Source of the DNA: Dipteris shenzhenensis
Taxonomy: Eukaryota > Polypodiophyta > Polypodiopsida > Gleicheniales
Direction: 5' to 3' (one strand)
Length of the DNA stretch: 64,000 nucleotides
Assembly: GCA_047967505.1 (NCBI GenBank)
Contig: CM106541.1
Position numbers and translations under genes: made by a program. Each line of letters begins with the position of its first letter. Position 1 is the first letter of the stretch. Below are positions 33,137 through 45,099 of this stretch, piece after piece. The notes under the pieces were generated by a model. That model was not told the origin of the DNA and searched no databases. It was given only the letters and a program-made list of their open reading frames with translations.

Positions 33137-36100
33137 TGGACTTAATGTGATTGTCCTAAACCATAGCTCGATGGTTGGAATATCATGCAACCATGGTTGG
33201 TTCAACTCAAACTCTAGTAAAGTGATTGTTCCGAACTAGTGTGGTTGAACAAAAAGTAACATCAATATATTTTGCAATAGAACATCAATATATTGTTATT
33301 TTACTAAACCAACCTGGTTGTTAGAACATCATGCAATCGTGGCTGTTTCAACTCAAACACTAGTGTGGTTGAACAAACATTAGTTGTTGACCGGCTCGTT
33401 AGTTGAAATTACTATGTTTCTTAGTACTTAATTATTTAAATTTAACTTCCTATTGTTCGGGTTATATACCACTTAATTTCTAGTCCGGGATGGCTTGGAC
33501 TTAATGTGATTGTCTTAAGCTAGCCTAGTGCTATTTCAAGTGAAACAGTAGTATGTGATTGTGTGGTTGAATAAAAATAAAGAAATGAAAAGCAATATCA
33601 ATAGTATAGAAATGAAAAGAAATATATTGTTATTTTCTAATTGTGAAATTCATAAATGAAAAGCAATATACTTGTTATAGTCTAATTGTGACTGTCAGGT
33701 TAAACCAGCCTGGTAGTTGAAATAGTGACTGTCCTAAACTAGCTTGGTGTTGAAATTGTGACCATGTCCTTAACTAGCCTGGTGGTTGAAATTGTGACCA
33801 ACATTATGGTTGAAATTGTTTTGTTTTGCTAGTATCTTATTGTATATGACTGTATTAAACCAGCTCAGGAGTTGAAATTGTTTGGTTTTACCATAGGTTG
33901 ATTAGTTTAATTAGATTGCATTTTTGCACATATTGTATTTTGTTTTGTTTTCCTCCGAGTAGTGCAAAAAGGGGGCCTACACGTTGGGTCAACAAATGGA
34001 TTGTATCTTAACTTTATGGATCAGAATCCTGACATTTTAATTGGGCAGAGGAGCTTTGAGAATTGGAAGCCTTGGTATGTCAGGAAACTCAAAGACATGA
34101 ATGTTTGTTGTTGCCAATTTGCCAAACACACATAGGCTTTGACTTGTGTAGGCAAGCTGCAAATGACTTGAGATCTGGACAAATTGGAGCATTGCTCCAT
34201 GGGGATTGGTCTCCTCGATGAATGTGCAGTATGTAGGTCACCTTGATGCTCATCATGTGTCGTAAGAAAGGTCACTTGGATTCTCATCATGTGTCCCAAA
34301 CAACCACCATGCTTTTTTTTGTAAATCCCAAATGATAGATTAACCCCACGCTTGTTTTTAGTATATCCCAAACAACCACTGTGCTTGTTTTTAGTCATCT
34401 AATTGCATTTTCCTTGGTTGTACACAAGGAAAATAGATCCCACAAATAGGCTGGCCTTTAACTATTGTCCGATTTCAACCACTAGATAGGTGAAATATTA
34501 GAAAATGCATTTGTTTATGGCATCCCCTTTAGGTTGGTTCTGTCAAATTTCAACCACTAGGCTGTGACCACAAATCTGTGGGTGGCCACAAATCCTAAAT
34601 GAATGAATTGCGTGTTGTAATAATAGAAGCAAACCATTGCGTTGGTGGTAGTTAATATGCTAGTTTGCAATGAGTGTGCAATCAACCACTTCGTCTTGTA
34701 ATAATAGAAGCAAACCATTGTGGTGGTAGCAGTTAATATCCTAGTGCACAAGCAACTAATTCATCTTATAATAATAGAAGCAAACCACCACATTGGTGGC
34801 AATTAATATCCTAGTGTGCAACCAACCACCACATTGGCGACCACTAATCCTGCACTATGGCCTTGCTATCTTAAAATGGATCGTATTGTTGCAAAGTCCT
34901 ATACTAAAACAGTCCCCTTTAGGTTGGTTCTCTTTATAAGATTTCAGCCACCAGGTTGGTGATCACAAATCCTAAATGAATTGCAAGCTATAGAATCGTA
35001 TTGTATTATTGTCAAATGTCCATCAAATTATAAATTCAAACTCAAGGAAAAATTTTCAAACTATAAAGTCCAACTGAGTGAAGCAGTCATAAGAAAATAG
35101 AACCTTCGAATGCAGTTAAATGGAACAAGTCCAGTTGAGTGAAGCAGTCACAAAAGAGGTATCCAAGGATGGATAAATGACAAATTATTACTTTAAAATT
35201 GAAGTTATATAGAAAAGCCAAATGTATAGTAAGAACCCTAAAGTTATATACCTGCGTAGTATACAACCAAGTTTTACGCTTCTACGTTTCAAAAAGAGGC
35301 CACCATCGTATCTAAGGATGGATAAATACAAAGACAATTTACTACTTTTTTTTTTCAAAGAAGACAATTTAGTACTTAACTCAAGTTCTATTGAAAAGCT
35401 GATTGTATTAGAGGGGTGGTCAGCCCCTAAAAAAGTCCCAAGTAATATATATCCAAGATTACAAGAGATCAAGTCCAAGATCTTTGAAGGACTTTATATT
35501 TATGCAAGGATTCTAGGACAAGGGCTCAACACTTCGCACAGTGGGAGCCTTCAGCAACAAACTTTGCAAACTGTGGGTTTTTATAATATTGAAGGCATTC
35601 CCATAGTTATTCCTGCAATATGATCATCTTGCAAATGAAACTCTTGGGAACTCTATGTTCCTCCTCCTCCAATTGATCAATGTCATCTACAACAATCTTG
35701 GGTTGCCGAGGGACCCCTTGCAAAATGGGTTCATCAAGTTGAGGACAAGTGGTAGAAAAAATGTCATTGTTGCTGTGGCTTTCCATCTCTATTCCTTCGT
35801 TGTTCCTTCACTCGAGACCTATCGGGTTTTTAAACTTAGTTTGTTCTCTTGCTATCCAAGCTGTAATTATTCACATATTCTAATCCATCAAATCAAGTCG
35901 CCTTGACATGCTCAATGATGTAATCTAGTGAGATCTTTGCCATCTTTGAAGACCCATGTACCAAAAGATTCCCTACACATTACATTGATGAATATGACAT
36001 GTTAGTTATATGATAGTTAAGGCTAGAGCCTGGCTAGAGGAGGTAGGCATTGGCAAAGAAATGAAATTTCCTTGGTTTATTAGGATTAATTGCAACTCCC

Positions 36101-36339
36101 AAAAAAATATAACCTTTAGTAAATCCCAAACAACCACCGCGCTTGTTTCAGTAAATCCCAAGCAATAAATCCCAAGTAATCTCAAACAAGGGAAAATGTA
36201 AATCCCAAACAGTATACTAATCTCAAACAAACACCACGCTTGTTTTAGTGACAGTGCTGTGCATGAGGGACCATCTAATTCAGAGGCTCAGATTAGCATT
36301 GAGCCAGAATTAGACTGCAATAACAATGACTTTGCATGG
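33137..36339. other. non-coding, short tandem repeats
   Basis: No gene is supported; a 133-codon frame at 35222-35623 has no motif. A TAGTGTGGTTGAACAAA block and CATGCAA[C/T]C[A/G]TGG recur between 33160 and 33380, and GGT[G]GTTGAAATTGTGACC units between 33710 and 33830. TAATAATAGAAGCAAACCA units start at 34618, 34699 and 34769. A motif near AAATCCCAAACAACCACCGC occurs around 34300-34390, 36120-36240 and again at 52370. Confidence 0.6.
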
Positions 36340-36984
36340 GGGACCATCTAGTTCACAAGATTAGATTAGCATTGAGTCAGTTCATCAGTGTAATTATAAC
36401 AATATTTCTCATTCTTATGACCGAGAACTACTGTTATTATAGTCTGATGAAGCGACTCAATGCTAGCCTGATGTCTTGTTTTGATCTTTTCTTTCTTCCA
36501 GGTAGTTGACTATAATAACAATGAATTTGCATGAGGGACCATCTAATTCATAGGCTCAGATTCAAGCATTGAGTCAAAATTAGACTGTAATAACAATGAA
36601 TTTGCACGAGGGACCATCTAGTTTGCACACTCAGATTAGCATTAAGCTAGAGTTAGATTGTAAGAACATATCATACTATTAGAATTTTAGAAAGTTATAA
36701 TGGCCATTGAATTATTATGATATTGGCTCCGATGACCGAGAAATTCTCCCATGCAACCATCTAATCACATGTCATGGCTAGATGATGATGTATATAACTG
36801 CCTACACTAGGCTAGGCTACCAGCAAGCTGGGTGCATTAGGAAAGAAGGGAACTCATTTTGGGGCTCTCTAAGAAATTCACTATTTACCTATTTTTGTTG
36901 CACTCGAAATATGGAAAATGCCATAAAATACAGATACTTACTGCAAAAATGTCAGTCTAGTACGTAGGCTTCACATTAAATGCA

Positions 36985-37355
36985 TATGTAAGATCCTTGA
37001 TTTCCTACATAGAATTTGGTGATGCTTACATTGCTAGCACATCTGGAGCACGCCAAAACCCCCAAATCGACCCTGGAGAGATAAAAAACTGACGCCCGAG
37101 AAAGGGCAAAAAAGCTTGGAAAGGGGGATTTGCTTAAAAACATGATTTGGCTAGTTGGATCCCCTTTGTCCACCTAGCTAAATCGTGTTTTTGAGCAAAT
37201 CCCCCTTTTTGAGCATTTTTGCCCATTTTCGAGCCTCCGGACATCGATTTTCGGTGTCTCCAAGGTCAATTTGGGGGTTTTGGCTCGCTCCGGACGTGCT
37301 AGCAATGTCAAATCACCAAATTTGGCACAAAAAATTATCTTTTGAAGATCACGTA
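36985..37355. repeat. foldback (imperfect inverted repeat), first copy
   Basis: Left arm landmarks TTTGGTGA, CCAAAACCCCCAAATCGACC and GGGGGATTTGCT recur in reverse complement on the right as AGCAAATCCCCC, GGTCAATTTGGGGGTTTTGG and TCACCAAATT. Arms are roughly 165 bp around a short centre near 37165. Transcription would give a long hairpin RNA. Confidence 0.8.
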
Positions 37356-38254
37356 TGTTAGACATAATAAAAGAAAAAGATTTTGAATATGACTTAGTTC
37401 ATACTTTTACATGGTTTTTGGTATTTTTTCGTTACGTTGGCCCTCTTTTGATTGGTCAAGAGCCTATTTTTTCAAACCCTAAAAGGCCCCAAAATGAGCT
37501 CCCTTTTTTCCTAATGCATGTGCCACCACTCCTCCCCCCTCATCCTGTTGAATTATTGTGATCTTGGCTTTGATGACCAAGAAATTCTCCCATGGCAACC
37601 ATCTAATCACACATCATGGCTATACAATGATGTATATGACTGCCTACGCTAGGCTGGGCTACCAACAAGCAAGATTAGATTAGCATTGAGTCAGTTCATC
37701 AGTGTAATAACAATAGTTCTCATTCTTATGACCGAGAACTATTGTTATTATAGTCTGATGAACCAAATCAATGCTAGCCTAATGTCCTGTTTTGATCTTT
37801 CCTTTCTTCCAAGTAGTTGACTGCAATAACCATGAATTTGCATGAGGGACCATCTGATTCACAGGCTCAGATTCAAGCATTGAGTCGGAATCAGATTGTA
37901 ATAACAATGAATTTGCACGAGGGACCATCTAATTCGCACACTTAGATTAGCATTAAGCTGGAGTTAGACTGTAAGAACATATCATATTGTTACAATTTTA
38001 GAAAGTTATAATGGCCATTGAATTATTATGATATTGGCTCCAATGACCGAGAAATTCTCCCATGGCATCATGGCTAGAGGATGATGTATATGACGCCTAC
38101 ACTAGGCTTTGGGTGCATTAGGAAAGAAGGGAACTCATTTTGGGGTTCTCTAAGAAATTCGCTATTTACCTATTTTTGTTGCTCTCAAAATGCCATAAAA
38201 TATGAATACCTACTGCAAAAATGCCAGTCTAGTATGCAGGGTTCACATTAAATG

Positions 38255-38615
38255 CATATGTAAGATCCTTGGTTTTCTACATAGAATTTGGTGATTCTGA
38301 CATCGCCAGTGCGTCTGGAGTAGGCCAAAACCCCCAAATCGACCTTGGAAACACCAAAAATCGATGCCCGAAAAAGGGAAAAAATGCCTGGATAGGGGGA
38401 TTTGCTCAAAAATGCGATTTGGCCAGCTAGACAATTCCAGCTGGCCAATCACGTTTTTGAGCAAATCCCCCTTTTTGGGCATTTTTACCCTTTTTTGGGC
38501 CTCTAGGCGTCGGTTTTCGGTGTCTCCAAGTTGATTTGGGGGTTTTGGCCTGCTCCGGACGCACTGGTGATGCCAAATCACCAAATTTGGCACAAAAAAT
38601 TATCTTTTGAAGATC
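38255..38615. repeat. foldback (imperfect inverted repeat), second copy
   Basis: Same inverted repeat as at 36985-37355, carried along in the 1.3-kb duplication. The centre near 38435 is somewhat better paired (AATTCCAGCTGGCCAATC region). Confidence 0.8.
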
Positions 38616-38936
38616 ACGTATGTTAGACATAATAAAAGAAAAAGATTTTGAATATGACTTATTTCATACTTTTACATGGTTTTTGGTATTTTTCTAACGT
38701 TACGTTGGCCCTCTTCTGATTGGTCAAGAGCCTATTTTTTCAAACCCTAAAAGGCCCCAAAATGAGCTCCCTTTTTTCCTAATGCATGTGCCATCGCTCC
38801 TCCCCCCTCATCTTGTTGAATTATTATTATCTTGGCTTCGATGACCAAGAAATTCTCCCGTGGCAACCATCTAATCACACGTCATGGCTATACGATGATG
38901 TATATGATTGCCTACGCTAGGCTGGGCCACCAACAA

Positions 38937-39400
38937 AATCGAGTGAGTGGATTATGTGCTCTTAGCAACTATAAGTACCCAGAGCACAAACTGACATAAG
39001 AAACGAAGGGGCAAAGAGTGGGAGGGCGACAAGTCTAGCTATATAAAGGCCTTAAGGGCAGAGAAACAATTCACCGCACCTAAAAAAATCCCTCTCCTAC
39101 CCCCTTCCACGCTGTCCAAGCCCCCTTCGACTCCCGTGATGAATCTTTTGTTGCAACCTCGATGCCCCTTCATCATGGTGACCAAGTCATGGGATCCATT
39201 GTTTGCCTTAGCTCTCCATCCTACAACACTCCATCAGCCATAGCCATGTTAGTAGCTCATAATTGAGCACAACCTTTGGCATTGGGGGAAGAGAAGTCAA
39301 CTTGGTGGTGAGCTCCAACACACTGAGAGCATCAGTGTGCTAGGGCTCACCACCAGATTGAGTTCTCAGACGTCAATCTGTAAAAATGTCAGTATGGGAA
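38937..39400 (+). other. non-coding with TATA box
   Basis: TATATAAA at 39040-39047 in CTAGCTATATAAAGGCC looks like a genuine plant TATA box. No ORF with known motifs follows, so it may be the promoter of the CACTA-like element ending at 39631 or of an unseen non-coding transcript. Confidence 0.35.
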
Positions 39401-39631
39401 ATTATACCCAAAAGTCGGTGAAAGCGTCAATGCAAGGGTTGGTAGTAGTTGGTATGTATGTTGGTATAGGGGTCGGTATATATCGGCCCCTATACTGACA
39501 TCCATACCAATTGCTATTTTGATGTCTACACCGACACCCTTCCATGCTTGCCAACTCTATCGACGATCTTTGTGCCCATGCTCGCGAAGCGTTGGTAGAT
39601 AGCACCAGAAAGAGGCCCGTGTCTTGTAGTG
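39400..39631 (+). mobile_element. CACTA-type 3' terminus with subterminal repeats
   Basis: The segment has direct and inverted copies of GTCGGTATA-like motifs (AAGTCGGTG, GGGTCGGTATATATCGGCCC, ACACCGACACC) and ends in TCTTGTAGTG (39622-39631), the canonical 3' end of En/Spm elements. The matching 5' CACTA end was not found in the window. Confidence 0.55.
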
Positions 39632-40502
39632 TAGCTCTGAAATATACTAAAATTGTTGCAAAATGACATGAATATCCTTGAAATTCACTAGAAGTGCTGC
39701 AAAATCTAGTGCAATTTCTGTAGGAGGTGTTGCCACCCTCCAAAAGTGATGTTCGTGCTAGCTGAGTTAGAAAATATCTAGGTGGCTACAAGTTTTTGTG
39801 ACAAATGTGAAGTTCTTCATGAAAAAATCACAGCAAAGGCATGGGAAACGGTGTGGGAGAAAGGGGGAGCTTGTTTTGATACTATATTTTGGAAATGGAA
39901 GTGAGCATGCGAGAGAATGGAGATAAAGAAGGTGGAATGAAATTGTAGCAACACAAATGAAGTACAAAGCTAGGGTAGACATAGAGAAAAAACCCTAAGA
40001 TGGGCCCTAAGTAGGATCAAAAGATGTATGGTGACTTGCTCCCACATAAACTCAACCTCTAACTGAGGCTAGAGATTCAAGCCCTTATTAATAAAGGGAA
40101 AAAATGCCCCAGCCCCTTATTACATAACATTGGGCACTGCCTTAGGAAATATAAGGATTGCTAAGAGTGATCTACGTTTCCTCTGGTGATTTTAATAAAA
40201 CAAAGAAGAATCACTAATAACAACTACATATTTTTAAATAAATATTTCATGTTGTTGTGAAACTAGTCTTTCCTTTTGTTCAATACTTGAACTCATTCAC
40301 TAAAAATGTGTTTCCATTGCTTTGTAAATGTTCTTTTAAACACAACCGCTATCAACAAAATCATGAGCATATACGAGTAAATCATTATAGGTAAAATTTC
40401 AAGGTGTAAACTAAGTAAAGCAAAACAAAAAGTAGGCAAAAAATAGAGCTGAAAGTGGATCTAAAACATCTACTAATATCAAAGTTGATTAGAGAGGTGC
40501 TC
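39632..40502. other. no gene seen
   Basis: AT-rich sequence without convincing ORFs or repeats. Confidence 0.5.
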
Positions 40503-40724
40503 TCTCATATTATAAATAATAGGAGAGAAACTATTCTGCTTTTCCCCATACATCACCGCCATACATCACGTATGGATTTTCTTTTTTGGTTTTATAACTT
40601 TCTTATTTTACACATATCTTGCTTTTTTCACTCTTTTTAATTTCTAAGACTTTATTATTTTAGGTTTTATTAAAAGGGGAAGAGATTCGTATTCATCAAT
40701 TGAATAGGTAGCGTTCTATTAGTG
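40503..40724 (+). repeat. duplicated block interrupted by the LINE (partner 31464-31680)
   Basis: Matches 31464-31680 up to the LINE poly(A) end. It contains an extra ACATCACCGCCAT relative to its partner. Confidence 0.9.
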
Positions 40725-40736
40725 TTTTTTTTTTTT

Positions 40737-41689
40737 GGAAAATGTGGGTTTATATTAATATCGAGTCAAATATATATACAATCATAAAAAAAGACCAACA
40801 GACTTCCAATAGAAGTTCTGATCATTAACAGTGCCACCTCTAACTATAACAAAAACCTTCCATTCAACTAAAAACCCAGTGGTAAAATTAGAGATAGAAA
40901 CAGAGAAGAACAGTGAACTAGGCCATCTCCTGCGGCTCTTCCTTGGATGCTAGGTGTGCAACCACAGGCAGAACAATCGTGCCTAGGATGCAAGGATGGG
41001 GGCATGGATTTCGGACTCTGGTTCATGGTTTGGGCTTTGGAGGCTTGAAGTCAGGAGGAGGAGTGACTTCATTACAAATCTTGAAACTAACTCCAGCAGG
41101 GTTGTTCTGTGACATCGGTATCTTGTAGACAACCAAGGGAGGGGGGGCCAGTGGAGAAGGCATAGCGCAAGCCGACGAGACATGTAGGGATGCTGTGGTG
41201 GTGAGGAGAGGCTATGTCATAGGGGAGGCTAGAAATAGTTGTCTTGTAGGCACATGGTAAGAAAGAATAGGCTCAGGAACCTTGACCATCGATGTTGCTT
41301 GGTCATGAGAAAGTACCATCTGTGGGGTGGCGGTTGTGGGGAACTCTTCTTTTTCGGCCTATTTTTGCAACTGGGCCAATACAGCAGTCTCTTTCTTCGC
41401 AAAATGTTCATCCTTTTTGCAGCACTCCTAAATTTGCTGCTGTAGTTGTGATATCTTTTCAAGATTTGCACCTGTTTCCTGTGTTCAAACATACATTCAT
41501 TACAATTTTGTTAGTACAAATAGAGATGTTACCAAAAACCTTAGCACATCTCTGAGCCCATAGAGACCAAAGAATGGAACTACGCATAGTGTTCCAGTTT
41601 TCTGGGGGCCTGGTTGGTCTGTCATATAGACTGACATGTACAAAATCTCTCTCAATCAAAAGAAGCTCCCACTCTTTGAGGTCCAGTGT
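40737..41689 (-). pseudogene. LINE C-terminal region and 3' untranslated region
   Basis: The frame at 41659-41459 has LLIERDFV, then NWNTMRSSILWSLWAQRCAK and VFGN, the W...LW..W..R..KVF pattern that closes plant LINE polyproteins. The remaining sequence to the poly(A) at 40736 has only short frames. Confidence 0.75.
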
Positions 41690-42897
41690 TCAAGTTTAAT
41701 TTTGTGTTTGTGTGATTGGTCTCCTTTGTGTCCATACTCCCATACACTATTACTCCCTCATCCCATCTCCTCCTCCCTCCATCCCTTCTTCCTTCATCTT
41801 CTTTGTCACTCCCTCCTCTCATTTCCTCCTCCCTCCATCTCCTTCTTCCTCCCTTGATCCTCCTTCTCAATCCTTTACTCCCTCAAATGGTGAAGGATAC
41901 TAGCTCTCCACTCCTCAACCTTGAACTCCTCCTAAACCATGCAACCCTCTTTAAACCCTGGATCTCCTAGTTAGCCTTCTCAACCCTATCCTCCCTTTAA
42001 ACCGTGCAACCACCTTCTAAACCCTTGAACCCAAATGGAGGTGAGAGCCTCAATCCATCATTGTGATCAAGCCCAGTTTCTCACCTAACCGGTTATGCAC
42101 AAGAGCTACTTTCCATGCTTTAGTCTACACTTGTCACTGGAATACAACCAAAGGAACTGTGCTACACTTGTGAAAACCTATACTACATTGAGCAACAACA
42201 TGACTCTAGGTGAATAACACCCTCAAAACTTTTGAAATGAGAGAGACAAGACAACAATTGGTATGTGAGACTAGCTAGGGAGGGAGCTCTCATCTTATAG
42301 AAACAATATTCTACTATCTTGAGCATACTCTAGCTCTTTCACTCCAGCCATGAGGTGTTTTACTACATTCAAAAGGCCCCCAAGAAGTCAAAATCATTCA
42401 AGATATAGATTGAGATCAAGGCCACTCAAGCATCCATGCAAATTCAAGGTCAATGCATGATCCAATATACCCAATCACGGAACCACTTTTGGGATATGCT
42501 GCTACATGCATTGGTGGGGCGGATTATAAAATAAGTGGGTGTGGGCCATGATGAAATGGAATAGTGCACATGCTGTCTAGAATTTTTTAGTGACATGAAA
42601 GGGACGACCCTAATACGTTTTCATGAAAATTTTACATTTTTTTGTATTTATCACTGTTGAAACACACCAAGGTCAACCTTATGGATACACAACCAAACTT
42701 TTGCAAGTTGACATCTCGATGTACTCCATTATTGCACCAACACTACTAGCATCATTGGATCTCTTGCATCATGCTGGCATGCCACATAGGTTAAGATGCT
42801 ACTATGACCACCATGTTGGTCCTTGCACATGGCATTGCTCACGCATCTTTGCAGCCATGAATATAGGATTCTTGGTGGACATAAGACCTATAGTTTA
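41690..42897. mobile_element. 1.2-kb insertion inside the LINE
   Basis: LINE coding similarity stops at the PHLF motif (42898) and resumes at about 41690 with the C-terminal region. The inserted sequence begins with a CTCCCTCC-rich tract (41755-41885). It has a 91-codon plus-strand frame (42623-42898) without known motifs, which ends exactly at the inner border. No inverted repeats or target duplication were found, so its type is unknown. Confidence 0.5.
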
Positions 42898-45099
42898 GAA
42901 ATAGGTGGGGGATATCTTCCTGTGCTCTGTTACATATTTGGCAATAACCATCTCCTTGTCCTATTATTAGTGCTCGTTTGGCTGTCTAGACTCCTTTTTG
43001 CATAATGAGCCATAAGAGGCAAGCGGATTTTTTCTCGAAGTTCCTTGTCCCACATTTTTTCGAATCTTTTAGACCACACTCTTTCCAAATCTGCTCTCAA
43101 CCACTTCCGATTAAGTTGAGCTAATAGCTCTTCCTGTCCTTCGACAAAGATGGGGACTGGGAAGCGTTCTGTGTGGCTTGCCCACCTAAATTCTTTAGTA
43201 GATAGAGGATCCGTTCCACCCATCCAAGTAGTCGATTCTCTATCCCAAAGAGTCTGTCTCATGGCTAGCATCTCTAGGTTGAATTTGTTCAGTTTAAATC
43301 TAACTTTTAACCTGTCATTTTCTATCTAGTTCCTTTGCTCTTTATCCCACATATCTCCCTAGACCCGAATCCCTTTCTTATTGAGCTGCAAGGCATTTTT
43401 ATTTCATCATCCTTGAGTGGGGTGGCTACCCAAATGGTTGAAAACCAGATTGAATCATTGGCTACAAAAGTGCCCATTTTCCTAGAGAACCCTTTCCAGA
43501 TCACATATGGTCTCAGTGACTCCTAGGATGACCACATACCTTTCCAAAGGTTTGAGCCCTTTGTTGTGCAAGCTTCCTTTCCATAGAGGGTAGACCTAGC
43601 TGGAAGGTGCTTCCAGTGTTTACACCTGATAATCTTTACCTTACTTATATTTCTAAGGATTAAGTAAGCCCAAATCTTATCCAGGTTCTGCATTGCCTTT
43701 ATGATCCATTGCGCCATGAATCTTGCTACAGATTTTTTAACATATGCTATTCCTAGTCCACCTATAGCCTTTGGTTTTGTATAGATTCGCCATTTCACTT
43801 TAGGGACCTTGTGATTGACCTCATCTCCTCCCCAAAGAAATGATCTGAACAAACTATTGATCTATCTCAAGAACTTCTTGGTTGGGAGCCGGCAGGAGAT
43901 ATAATAAATAACAGAGGGGTAGATGTAGTGGTTGAGGACAAATTTTCTTCTTGCAAGGGTCGGTTGCAGTCCTTGCCATATGTTCACCTTGCTTTTGACC
44001 TTGTCTAAGACCCAACCCCATCTATCCTGCATAGTGCAATCGAACCCCATAGGAGTTCCTAGTAATCTAAAGACCTCTCCTTTTCTGATCTCTTTACACC
44101 TCTTATTATAAAGGAAGAGGGGGGGAGGGCTCAAGGTACCATATATCCCTATTTTATTATGATTTATTCTGGATCCCGAGGCCGTGAAAAAGGTATTTAG
44201 GCATTCTAGTGTTATCTAAATTGACTCTTCATCATTGTGTGGCATTAGATTTGTGTCGTCTATGAATTGCTAACACATAATCTATCTGTCCCCTTCCACC
44301 TGAATTCCTTTCATTGTGCCCTTGTCTAGTTCATCATTGACGAGCCAACCTAGGGCATTCGCAGCTATGGCGAAGAGTAGATGGGCTAGAGGGCAACCTT
44401 GTCTGATAGATCTTTTAAGCCTGATAGGTTGTGTTGTTTTGCCATTTACTTCAACTTTGCTTCTAGCTTGACACATAAGAATTTCAACGTAAGACACAAA
44501 GCCAGGTCCTGCTCCCATGTCTTTGAGGGATGACAAGATGAATCCCCATTCCATTCTATCATACGCTTTGTCGAAGTCTATCTTGAGGAAGTATATGTCT
44601 TGCTGAGTCTCCTCAACCAGTTCAAGTCCTTCTCACAAAGTGAGAATAGCTTCCAAGATATGGCTTCCTTGTATAAATCCCTTTTGTTCCTCCCTTATCT
44701 AGCATTGCATCTTAGTTTTGAGTCTAATAGCTAGTGCCTTTGCAAAGATCTTGTAGTTGCTCTTTAGCATAGTCAACGGTCTCCAGTTCTTCAATTCCTC
44801 TTTTGGTCCACCTTTAGGACATGCTTGTGTTGATTCTTGGGTCTAAAAAGCCATTTGCTTTGGAGTCTTGCTAGAGTAGCATGAGATAGGGACCTACAAT
44901 TTCCCAAAAGACTTGATAAAGCTCTATAGGAAGTCCATTCTCTCCTGGGGTCTTGCCCTTCTGCATTTGGTCTACTGCACCTTTTAATTCCTCTAGAATG
45001 AGATCTCTATCCAAATATATGTTGTCAAACACATAGACTTTCATTTCTCTCACTCTAGAGCACTTCCTGTGGGCTATTATTATAGCCTTTTCTATTGTG
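42898..45099 (-). pseudogene. LINE reverse transcriptase, disrupted
   Basis: Pieces in order include KGKTPGENGLPIELY (45053-44871), the RQGCPL motif with SKVEVNG before it (44554-44282), and FIDDTNL, the catalytic box, near 44250 just after an in-frame stop. Next come the thumb region RLLGTPMG and WQGLQPTLARRK (44134-43862) and FLWGGDEV with GGLGIAYVKKS (43852-43523). A zinc-binding motif YCQICN...PHLF follows at about 42950-42900. The two catalytic aspartates of FIDD are kept, but stops and frameshifts between the blocks make the protein dead. Confidence 0.88.

Larger units (their letters stand above)
36340..38936 (+). repeat. 1.3-kb tandem segmental duplication
   Basis: Units at about 36340-37672 and 37673-38936 match throughout with small indels. 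Shared landmarks are GGGACCATCTAATTC, TAATGGCCATTGAATTATTA, GGCACAAAAAATTATCTTTT and CTCCCCCCTCATC. Each holds an inverted repeat described separately. Confidence 0.92.

Noticed and set aside
35222-35623. 133-codon plus-strand frame
   Set aside because: No motif, no homology recognised, AT-rich codon pattern like the surrounding non-coding sequence; likely chance.
37174-38630. Several 60-116-codon minus-strand frames with similar sequence
   Set aside because: Their similarity is due to the tandem duplication and the two arms of the foldback, not to a conserved gene.
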